Notes under the pieces: model-generated
What the model was told of the DNA's origin: nothing
Database searches by the model: none
Seen by the model: only the letters and a program-made list of their open reading frames with translations
Position numbers and translations under genes: made by a program
NCBI GenBank assembly: GCA_040006675.1
Contig: JBDTWM010000093.1
Coordinates: forward strand, 1-11,644
Reading direction: 5' to 3'
From: Austwickia sp040006675
GTDB lineage: Bacteria; Actinomycetota; Actinomycetes; Actinomycetales; Dermatophilaceae
DNA length: 11,644 nucleotides
Part shown: positions 1 through 5,349 of the stretch, one piece after another
Layout of the letters: each line of letters begins with the position of its first letter
How positions within the stretch are numbered: position 1 is the stretch's first letter

Positions 1-19
1 CAGCGGGATCACCCGCCTG
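1..19 (-). terminator. Hairpin downstream of the small ORF, possible terminator
   Basis: CAG-CGGG pairs with CCCG-CTG around an ATCA tetraloop, giving seven base pairs with one bulged C at position 16. It lies 16 bases past the stop of the minus-strand ORF at 35-193, where a terminator would be expected. The following sequence is outside the window, so a U-tract cannot be checked. Termination is inferred. Confidence 0.35.
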
Positions 20-34
20 CAGTGACGACAGATA

Positions 35-193
35 TCAGCGCGTGGTCTCGGGGCGGTTGCTCAACAGGTGGGCCTCGCCGATGACGGCGTAGCCCGCGCG
101 CAGGAGCTCGCGCAGGCCGGCGTCGTCTCCGATCGTCGCGGCAGCGAGGACGATCTCGTTCTCCGGAACCGCGTCGAGGGCTTCTCGCGCCAA
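35..193 (-). CDS. Short ORF resembling the tail of an indole-3-glycerol-phosphate-synthase-type barrel
   Basis: The ORF has 52 codons from TTG and begins 29 bases after the fabI stop. Third positions are almost all G or C (about 47 of 52), which supports real coding in this frame. By memory comparison, a beta strand (EIVLAAATIGDD), a helix (LRELLRAGY), then AVIGEA and a following helix resemble the last beta-alpha units of TrpC, where the motif is AESG...AGADAVLVGE. The rest of a barrel (about 200 residues) is absent, and the space upstream is fabI in another frame. There is no better start: TTG has only a distant G-rich stretch upstream (around 205-216). It may be a decayed gene remnant, a small standalone protein, or an unrelated family. 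The function is unknown and the TrpC likeness is tentative. Confidence 0.45.
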   Translation of the reverse strand: MAREALDAVPENEIVLAAATIGDDAGLRELLRAGYAVIGEAHLLSNRPETTR

Positions 194-222
194 CGTTGTG
201 TCGCGGCCCCGACCCCACCCGC

Positions 223-981
223 TCAGTCGCCGGTGGCGTGGAACCCGCCGTCGACGTGCACGATCTCCCCGGTGGTGGCCGGAAACCAGTCCGACAGCAG
301 CGCGATACAGCCCATCGCGGCCGGTGTGGGATCGGCGATGTCCCAGCCCAGCGGGGAATGCTGACCCCACTCGGCGAAGCGGCTGAACGCCGGGATCGAT
401 TTCGACGCGGTCGTGCTGATCGGGCCTGCAGCGACCAGGTTGCAGCGGATGCCGAGCGGTCCGTACGCGTGGGCGCAGTATCGGTTGGTCGCCTCGAACG
501 CGGCCTTGGCGACACCCATCCAGTCGTACCCAGGCCACGCGACGGTGGCGTCCAACGTCAACCCGACCACGGCGCTGCCACGCGGCATCAGCGGCGCGCA
601 CGCCGCGATGAGAGGCTTTAAGGAGAATGCGGAGATCTGCAGCGCCGGCGCCACGTCCTCCCAGGACGCCCCGGTGAAGTCAAACGCACCCGGCGGCGCG
701 AACCCGACCGAGTGCAGCACCCCATGCAGACAGCTCGCGTGCTCCTGAACCCGTCCGGCCAGGGCGTCGAAGTCGGTCTGCCGGGACACGTCCAGCTCGA
801 TCACCGGCGCATCCTCCGGGAGTCGCCGCGCGATCGCCGTCGTGATCCGCGCGGCCCGCCCGAACGAGGTCAGGAGGACGCGCGCGCCCTCCTCCTGCGC
901 GAGGCGGGCCACGTGGAACGCGATCGACGACTCCGTGAGGACGCCCGTGACGAGCAGCGTCTTGCCCTCCAGCACACCCAT
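223..981 (-). CDS. fabI: Enoyl-ACP reductase, FabI/InhA type
   Basis: This cytoplasmic enzyme performs the last step of each type II fatty-acid elongation cycle, reducing trans-2-enoyl-ACP with NADH. The 252-residue protein has the divergent FabI nucleotide motif GVLTESSIAF at 13-22, HSVGF at 90-94 (the Ser matching InhA Ser94), and the FabI-specific catalytic pair Tyr152-x6-Lys159 in YDWMGVAK. NLVAAGPI (181-188) and the C-terminal DWFPATTGEI...DGG are typical of the family and strongly InhA-like. The protein is slightly shorter than InhA (269 residues), mainly in the region after the first half of the Rossmann fold and in the substrate loop. The start is ATG at 979-981, with AAAGGG (988-993) six bases upstream. 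It follows fabG by 83 bases in the same direction, the fabG-fabI arrangement known from mycobacteria and other actinobacteria, so it is probably an operon. The fold and reaction are well supported. Confidence 0.95.
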   Translation of the reverse strand: MGVLEGKTLLVTGVLTESSIAFHVARLAQEEGARVLLTSFGRAARITTAIARRLPEDAPVIELDVSRQTDFDALAGRVQEHASCLHGVLHSVGFAPPGAFDFTGASWEDVAPALQISAFSLKPLIAACAPLMPRGSAVVGLTLDATVAWPGYDWMGVAKAAFEATNRYCAHAYGPLGIRCNLVAAGPISTTASKSIPAFSRFAEWGQHSPLGWDIADPTPAAMGCIALLSDWFPATTGEIVHVDGGFHATGD

Positions 982-1001
982 GCGCGGCCCTTTCGCAACA
1001 G

Positions 1002-1030
1002 GCCGGCCGTCCCCATGCGGACAGGCCGGC
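1002..1030 (-). other. Strong hairpin between fabG and fabI
   Basis: GCCGGCC-GTCC at 1002-1012 pairs with GGAC-A-GGCCGGC at 1019-1030, giving eleven base pairs with one bulged A and a six-base loop. In the minus-strand transcript it follows the fabG stop by about 34 bases and ends eight bases before the AAAGGG fabI ribosome-binding site. No U-run follows, so it is not a classic terminator. It could stabilise or process the bicistronic mRNA or tune fabI translation, but that is inference. Confidence 0.45.
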
Positions 1031-1064
1031 GAGATGGAATCAGTCCAACCCCGTCGGAGTCGGC

Positions 1065-1790
1065 TCAGTGCCCCATGCCCAACCCGCCGTCGACGGGGAG
1101 CACCGCGCCGGAGACGTACGACGCCTGGTCGGAGGCGAGGAACCGCACCGCGGCGGCGACTTCCTCGACGGCGCCGAAACGACCCGACGGGATCGCCGCC
1201 CGGTACGTGGCTCGAAGCTCCTCGCTGAGGGCTGCGGTCATGTCGGTCTCGATGAAGCCGGGCGCGACGACATTCGCCGTGATCGCCCGCCCGCCGAGCT
1301 CCCGAGTGAGCGAGCGCGCGACGCCGACCAGACCAGCCTTGCTGGCCGCATAGTTCACCTGCCCCGGCGAGCCGTACAGCCCGACGACGCTGGAGATGAA
1401 GATGAGGCGGCCGCGCTTGAGGCGGATCATTCCGCGGCTGGCGCGCCGCGCACAACGGATGGCCCCGCTCAGATTCGTGTTGACGACCTCGTCCAGCTCG
1501 TCGTCGGACATGCGGATCAGCAGCTGATCACGGGTGACGCCGGCGTTGGCCACCAGAATCTCGACCGGGCCGCCGAGCAGCTCCTCCGCCGCCTTGAACG
1601 CGGCGTCGATCGACTCGGTGCTGGAGACGTCCATCGGGAGGGCCTCGAACGGGGCGGGCGCCTTCCCGGACCGGCAGCCGATGATGACGCGCACGCCGTC
1701 CTCGGCCAACGCCTGGGAGATGGCCAGCCCGATGCCCCGGTTGCCCCCGGTCACCAACGCGGCACGTGGACCAGAAAGCGCGGTTGCCAC
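1065..1790 (-). CDS. fabG: 3-oxoacyl-ACP reductase FabG
   Basis: This NADPH-dependent short-chain dehydrogenase reduces 3-oxoacyl-ACP to 3-hydroxyacyl-ACP in type II fatty acid synthesis. The 241-residue protein has the cofactor motif TGGNRGIG at 14-21, NAG at 82-84, and the classical catalytic set Ser134, Tyr147 and Lys151 in the context SSVVG...NYAASKAGL, which is very typical of FabG. VAPGFIETDM and the C-terminal SYVSG...DGG are also standard. I chose GTG at 1788-1790 because GGAGGT (1794-1799) sits directly upstream, though the gap is only three bases; an in-frame extension to 1874 has no family support. It is the first gene of a probable operon with fabI downstream. Catalytic SDR proteins of other pathways look similar, but the fabI neighbour makes FabG by far the best call. 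Confidence 0.93.
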   Translation of the reverse strand: MATALSGPRAALVTGGNRGIGLAISQALAEDGVRVIIGCRSGKAPAPFEALPMDVSSTESIDAAFKAAEELLGGPVEILVANAGVTRDQLLIRMSDDELDEVVNTNLSGAIRCARRASRGMIRLKRGRLIFISSVVGLYGSPGQVNYAASKAGLVGVARSLTRELGGRAITANVVAPGFIETDMTAALSEELRATYRAAIPSGRFGAVEEVAAAVRFLASDQASYVSGAVLPVDGGLGMGH

Positions 1791-1814
1791 GGGACCTCCA
1801 ACGAACAGCAGTTG

Positions 1815-1858
1815 CCGGCGACGCCGAGCCGGGACGACGGCGCCCGACGGGTCGCCGG
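1815..1858 (-). other. Long-range stem in the fabG leader
   Basis: CCGGCGAC and GTCGCCGG (plus-strand 1815-1822 and 1851-1858) form a perfect eight-base-pair stem enclosing 28 GC-rich bases that can fold further. In the fabG transcript the stem ends about 15 bases before the GGAGGT ribosome-binding site. In such GC-rich DNA an eight-base dyad can arise by chance, so a regulatory role is only a possibility. Confidence 0.3.
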
Positions 1859-1874
1859 GCGGCAGGGCAGGCAA

Positions 1875-1904
1875 AACCTATCGAACTACCCCGCGGTACC
1901 ACAA
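1875..1904 (-). promoter_or_regulatory. Candidate fabG-fabI promoter
   Basis: On the minus strand TTGTGG (1899-1904) is followed, after 18 bases, by TAGGTT (1875-1880). These resemble actinobacterial housekeeping -35 and -10 boxes. Transcription would start near 1868, giving an untranslated leader of about 78 bases that includes the stem at 1815-1858. This is the best-matching pair I found between fabG and the divergent DUF3099 gene. Confidence 0.4.
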
Positions 1905-1996
1905 TCGCGCCCTGCGTTCTGGTCAACGGTTCTGGGGGTCACGGGAAAGCCGGCGGGCAGTTTGCTCGGCACGTCGCCGGTGATCCGCCGCTGCCT

Positions 1997-2050
1997 TGCC
2001 CCATCTGCCCCTCATGCCCCACCGTGCCCTAACATGCCCCACGATGCCCC
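1997..2050 (+). repeat. Six TGCCC(C/T) motifs with helical spacing
   Basis: TGCCCC begins at 1997, 2006, 2015, 2035 and 2045, and TGCCCT at 2025, so successive copies are 9, 9, 10, 10 and 10 bases apart. The last two units share the longer form ATGCCCCACGATGCCCC. The block ends 16 bases before the -10 box of the DUF3099 gene and so covers its -35 region and upstream. It may be a row of binding half-sites on one face of the helix or a small tandem repeat. No coding function is apparent. Confidence 0.7.
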
Positions 2051-2066
2051 GACGCGAGAGAACGCC

Positions 2067-2072
2067 TACGCT
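2067..2072 (+). promoter_or_regulatory. -10 box of the DUF3099 gene (leaderless)
   Basis: TACGCT is followed by six bases and then GTG at 2079. A start of transcription about seven bases after a TANNNT box would fall on or next to the first base of the start codon. No Shine-Dalgarno precedes GTG, which fits a leaderless mRNA. No clear -35 consensus is visible. Confidence 0.5.
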
Positions 2073-2078
2073 GAGAGC

Positions 2079-2417
2079 GTGCTGCGACACAAGATGGCCC
2101 CGAGGGTGCATTCGATTTCCAGCGTGCCGACGTCCGTGGCCGACGACCAGAGTCGGCGCGTGCGCACGTACTTGCTGTCGATGGGGATCCGTACTGCCTG
2201 TTTCGTGCTCGCGGTCGCGGTCTTCCTGATCTTCGGCTGGGTGACCGTCTCCATCCTGCTGAGCATCGCCGCGATCGTTCTGCCCTACCCGGCCGTCGTG
2301 ATGGCCAACAACTCGGCGAACCGTCAGTCGCACTTCATGGTCCCGACGTCGCCCGTGCGTGAGATCGGCACGTCAGAGGACCAGGACCACTCGCCGCGCG
2401 CCGGGGAGCACTGGTAA
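2079..2417 (+). CDS. DUF3099 family two-helix membrane protein
   Basis: This is a 112-residue protein of a small actinobacterial family without assigned function. The N-terminal cytosolic part carries the family-like stretch VHSISSVPTS followed by a charged segment and RTYLLSMGIRT. Two hydrophobic helices follow, at about 37-54 and 57-77 (the latter ending LPYPAVVMAN), then a hydrophilic tail of about 35 residues. GTG at 2079 is preferred because a -10 box lies six bases upstream. ATG at 2094 is the alternative (107 residues) and has no good ribosome-binding site. The gene is divergent from fabG and convergent with moaA, with 102 bases to the moaA stop. The fold is clear; the role in the cell is not known. 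Confidence 0.82.
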   Translation: MLRHKMAPRVHSISSVPTSVADDQSRRVRTYLLSMGIRTACFVLAVAVFLIFGWVTVSILLSIAAIVLPYPAVVMANNSANRQSHFMVPTSPVREIGTSEDQDHSPRAGEHW

Positions 2418-2484
2418 GTACGCAGCCCGGGCCAGCCACCTTGCTCGCGACCTGACACGACGCCGCGTTCAGCTCTTCAGGAGT

Positions 2485-2524
2485 GCGTCCACCCTCAGCT
2501 CTACGAGAGGGCGTCCACCTCAGC
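2485..2524. repeat. Imperfect direct repeat spanning the moaA stop codon
   Basis: GCGTCCACCCTCAGC at 2485-2499 recurs as GCGTCCACCTCAGC at 2511-2524, differing by one inserted C. The second copy includes the moaA stop (TCA on the plus strand at 2520-2522). The first lies in the convergent spacer and looks like a short duplication of the gene end. The rest of the 2418-2519 spacer shows only a weak CCCTC/GAGGG dyad and no convincing terminator. Confidence 0.55.
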
Positions 2525-3608
2525 CGCCGATAGCCGACATCGGTCGCGCCGGCTGCGTGAAGTCCGGCTCCCCGATGCCGTGGCCGCGCGACTTGCGCCA
2601 CATCTCCGCTCGGATCAGGCGGATCAGATCCTCATCCGACGCGCCCGAGCGCATCGGTCCCCGCAGATCCACCTCACCCCGCGAGAAGAGGCAATTTCGC
2701 ACCATGCCGTCTGCCGTCAGCCGGACCCGGTCGCAGCCCGCGCAGAACGGCGCCGTCACGGACGCGATGATCCCCACCGTCGCCGGACCGCCGTCGACCA
2801 GGAAACGCTCCGCCGGCGCGCTTCCCCGCTGCTCCCGCGGGCACGGCGTGAGTTCGTGACGCTGTGACAGCAGCTCGTGAACCTCCGACGCCGAGACCAT
2901 CGACGTGCGTGTCCACGCGTGTTGGGCGTCGAGCGGCATCTGCTCGATGAAGCGCAGCTCGTACTCACGCTCAAGGCACCAGTCCAGCAAGTCCGCGATG
3001 GACGCTTCGTTCTCGCGCATCGCGACCGCGTTGACCTTGACGGGCGTCAATCCGGCCGCCGCGGCGGCTTCCAGCCCGGCCATCACGTCGGCCAGCCGGT
3101 CCCTGCGGGACATCGCCATGAACACCTCACGGTCGATGGTGTCCAGGCTGACATTCACGCGGTCAAGGCCCGCGTCTGCCAACGGCCCGGCCAGCTTGTC
3201 CAGCCCGAGCCCGTTCGTCGTCATCGCCAATTCCGGGCGCGGTTGGACCGCCGCGAGCCGCGTCACCAGGCCCACCAGCCCCGGGCGGAGCGTGGGCTCG
3301 CCACCCGTCAGGCGTACCTTCGTCACGCCCAGCGACACGAACAGATGCACCAGCCGGACGAACTCGTCGTCGGTCAACATCTGCGGGCCCGTCATCCAGG
3401 GCAAGCCTTCGGCGGGCATGCAGTACGTGCACCGCAGGTTGCAGTGATCCGTGAGGGACACGCGCAGATCCTTGGCGATGCGCCCGAAGGTGTCGATCAG
3501 CGGCTGGGCCCGCAGCCGTGAGGCCCGCGATCCCACCGTGGCGGACGACTCGACGCGACTCGCTGCCGAATGATCGCCAGCTTCGGAAGGCCTCAGACCG
3601 TGATGCAT
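2520..3608 (-). CDS. moaA: GTP 3',8-cyclase MoaA
   Basis: MoaA is a radical-SAM enzyme with two iron-sulfur clusters that converts GTP to 3',8-cyclo-GTP, the first step of molybdenum cofactor synthesis. In the 362-residue protein the N-terminal cluster motif CNLRCTYC gives Cys56, Cys60 and Cys63, followed by the radical-SAM LTGGEP. The C-terminal cluster cysteines are Cys289, Cys292 and Cys306 (FCAGC...VRNC). The protein ends in the conserved Gly-Gly tail needed by MoaA enzymes. I chose ATG at 3606-3608 because TAGGCT lies seven bases upstream, and the resulting length matches actinobacterial MoaA. A shorter GTG start at 3536 (338 residues) is possible and would remove about 24 variable residues. 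No other moa genes are in the window. It is divergent from SURF1 across 33 bases. Confidence 0.95.
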   Translation of the reverse strand: MHHGLRPSEAGDHSAASRVESSATVGSRASRLRAQPLIDTFGRIAKDLRVSLTDHCNLRCTYCMPAEGLPWMTGPQMLTDDEFVRLVHLFVSLGVTKVRLTGGEPTLRPGLVGLVTRLAAVQPRPELAMTTNGLGLDKLAGPLADAGLDRVNVSLDTIDREVFMAMSRRDRLADVMAGLEAAAAAGLTPVKVNAVAMRENEASIADLLDWCLEREYELRFIEQMPLDAQHAWTRTSMVSASEVHELLSQRHELTPCPREQRGSAPAERFLVDGGPATVGIIASVTAPFCAGCDRVRLTADGMVRNCLFSRGEVDLRGPMRSGASDEDLIRLIRAEMWRKSRGHGIGEPDFTQPARPMSAIGG

Positions 3609-3615
3609 GCGACCC

Positions 3616-3621
3616 AGCCTA
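3616..3621 (-). promoter_or_regulatory. -10 box of moaA (leaderless)
   Basis: On the minus strand TAGGCT is followed by seven bases and the ATG at 3608. No Shine-Dalgarno is present. The -35 position would fall at about 3639-3644, over the SURF1 start codon, with no recognisable consensus. Confidence 0.5.
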
Positions 3622-3628
3622 AGCCGGG

Positions 3629-3634
3629 TAGCGT
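3629..3634 (+). promoter_or_regulatory. -10 box of the SURF1 gene (leaderless)
   Basis: TAGCGT is followed by seven bases and GTG at 3642. There is no ribosome-binding site. Its -35 position would fall at about 3606-3611, over the moaA start codon. Only seven bases separate it from the opposing moaA -10 box. Confidence 0.5.
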
Positions 3635-3641
3635 CGTTCCC

Positions 3642-4487
3642 GTGATCCGAACGCTGCTGACGAGGCGCTGGCTGACCGCCCTCGCAGCCGCAATCGCGTT
3701 CTGCATTGTGTGTCTTTTCCTCGGGCGCTGGCAGTACGAGCGGTTTGAAGAAAAATCTGCGGCGGCGACTGCGGTGCGCGCTCATATCGACACCGCGCCC
3801 ATCCCCCTCGACGCGGTTCTCCCATCAGGCCGCGACCTGCCGAAGGACGCTGAGTGGACCAGGGTGGAGGTGCGCGGCACGTACGCGCCTGGGCCCCCGC
3901 TGATGGTGCGCAACCGACCACAGAACGTGACGTACGGGTTCGAGGCGCTCGACCCGCTGCGGCTGCCCGACGGCACGGCGCTGCTCGTGGACCGCGGCTG
4001 GGTGCGCAACGGCCCGAACGCGCAGGCAATCCCCGACGTGCCGACCCCACCGGCCGAGACCCTCACGGTCACCGGATGGCTTCGCCAGGGTGAACCCAGC
4101 CTTGACCGTGAGATGCCTGGACGCCTTCTCGCGTCGATCAACTTGCAGGAGGCGGCTGAAAAGTCCGGACTCACGCTGCGGGGGGCCTACCTGATCCTGG
4201 ACTCCGAGAACGACGGCAGCGGGCGCGCCCCCGCGCGGCCGACCCCGCTGCTGCCCCCTGACACCGACACCGGCCCTCATTTCGGGTACGCCCTGCAGTG
4301 GTGGGCGGGTTCCGTTGCCGGCTTCGTCGTCGTGTTCGTCTACCTCCGACGCGAGGTGCGGGAGAATCGCGCCGCCGGTGCGCCGACCATCGCGGCCGGC
4401 GACGATCCACGCGGGGCACGCCAGCCGGCTGGAGTCGCGATGAGCAAGCCTCGCAAGACGCGGATCTGGGACGAAGAGGACGAGTAG
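3642..4487 (+). CDS. SURF1 family protein, cytochrome c oxidase assembly
   Basis: SURF1 proteins are membrane proteins that help place heme a in subunit I of aa3-type cytochrome c oxidase. The 281-residue product has the family layout: one N-terminal membrane helix at about 11-27 followed by the hallmark GRWQYERF (28-35), a large extracytoplasmic domain containing LLVDRGWV (about 114-121), and a C-terminal membrane helix at about 215-235 beginning HFGYALQWW. The cytosolic tail is Ala/Pro/Arg-rich and ends strongly acidic (WDEEDE). The GTG start is placed by the -10 box seven bases upstream and by its position just before the first helix; the frame is open further upstream into moaA but without support. 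The SDR gene follows 76 bases later with its own promoter-like box, so they need not be co-transcribed. Confidence 0.9.
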   Translation: MIRTLLTRRWLTALAAAIAFCIVCLFLGRWQYERFEEKSAAATAVRAHIDTAPIPLDAVLPSGRDLPKDAEWTRVEVRGTYAPGPPLMVRNRPQNVTYGFEALDPLRLPDGTALLVDRGWVRNGPNAQAIPDVPTPPAETLTVTGWLRQGEPSLDREMPGRLLASINLQEAAEKSGLTLRGAYLILDSENDGSGRAPARPTPLLPPDTDTGPHFGYALQWWAGSVAGFVVVFVYLRREVRENRAAGAPTIAAGDDPRGARQPAGVAMSKPRKTRIWDEEDE

Positions 4488-4550
4488 GTCGCGTCGGACG
4501 AGCGGGACGAGTCGGTCACGTCCCCCCGGCGGATCACGACGTCTCGCGGC

Positions 4551-4556
4551 TAGGCT
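4551..4556 (+). promoter_or_regulatory. -10 box of the SDR gene (leaderless)
   Basis: TAGGCT, the same hexamer as at moaA, is followed by seven bases and ATG at 4564. No Shine-Dalgarno precedes the ATG, and no -35 consensus is apparent. Confidence 0.5.
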
Positions 4557-4563
4557 GCGACAC

Positions 4564-5319
4564 ATGGATCTGGGGCTGGCGGGACGTGTCTTCATCGTGA
4601 CCGGGGCGTCCGCGGGACTGGGGTTCGCGTCAGCGCAAGCGCTCGTCGACGACGGCGCGAAGGTCGTGATCTGCTCGCGGACCCCTCCACGGATCGATGC
4701 CGCCGTCGCGGCTCTCGGCGCGGGTAGCGCCCGCGGGCTAGCCCTGAACCTTGCAGATCCCGACGTGGCGGACCGACTCGTCGCGGAGGCCATCACGGCG
4801 TACGGGCGTCTCGACGGCGCCATTCTCTCCGTCGGCGGCCCTCCCGGTGGTCAGGCCAAGGACATCGACGACGAGCAGTGGCGGGTCTCGTTCGAGACCG
4901 TGTTCCTCGGCCCGCTGCGCGTCGCCCGCGCGGTGCTCGACTCGGGAGAGGGCAAGTCGGTCACGTTCGTCTTGTCCAGCTCCGTCAAATCGCCGGTCGC
5001 CGGGCTCGGCATCTCCAACGCGCTGCGGCCGGGTCTCGCCGGCGCGGCCAAGTCGATGGCGGAAGAGTACGGGCCGACCGGCGGGCGCGTCACGATGGTG
5101 CTGCCCGGCCGGCTCGACACCGACCGCATCAAGGAACTGGAGGGCGCCACCTCAGACCCCGCCGCCGCGCGCGCCCAGTTCGAGGCTCTGATCCCTCTCG
5201 GGAGGTACGGACGACCCGAGGAACTGGGGCGCGTCGCGGCGTTCCTCGTCTCCCCGGCGGCGTCCTATCTCACGGGTATCGCGGTCCCCGTCGACGGTGG
5301 TCTCACCCGCAGCCTGTGA
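4564..5319 (+). CDS. SDR family protein with altered active site
   Basis: This is a 251-residue Rossmann-fold protein of the short-chain dehydrogenase/reductase superfamily. The N-terminal cofactor motif TGASAGLG (13-20) is intact, CSRT (37-40) follows strand 2, and the C-terminal SYLTGIAVPVDGG matches FabG-like proteins. The NAG motif is replaced by SVGGPPGG (89-96). In the active site the Ser segment is kept (SSS, 138-140), but where FabG has YAASK this protein has SNALR, so Tyr becomes Ser151 and Lys becomes Arg155 in an alignment anchored on the following Gly-Leu. I recall a group of FabG-annotated SDRs with SN-x-LR at this place, so the change is probably a subfamily trait and not decay. 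The substrate is unknown, and either a non-standard reductase or a non-catalytic role is possible. The gene is convergent with the ABC exporter, 30 bases between stops, with no strong terminator there. Confidence 0.85.
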   Translation: MDLGLAGRVFIVTGASAGLGFASAQALVDDGAKVVICSRTPPRIDAAVAALGAGSARGLALNLADPDVADRLVAEAITAYGRLDGAILSVGGPPGGQAKDIDDEQWRVSFETVFLGPLRVARAVLDSGEGKSVTFVLSSSVKSPVAGLGISNALRPGLAGAAKSMAEEYGPTGGRVTMVLPGRLDTDRIKELEGATSDPAAARAQFEALIPLGRYGRPEELGRVAAFLVSPAASYLTGIAVPVDGGLTRSL

Positions 5320-5349
5320 GCTCCTGCCCGACCGGCGCCGATCGAGGTC

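Noticed and set aside
1068..2078. Long N-terminal extension of the DUF3099 frame across the fabG region
   Set aside because: The upstream part is antisense to fabG and crosses the divergent control region. DUF3099 homology starts only near 2079-2110.
5320..5349. Possible terminator between the convergent SDR and exporter genes
   Set aside because: Only a four-base GACC/GGTC pairing and a small CGGCGCCG palindrome are present, which is too weak to call.
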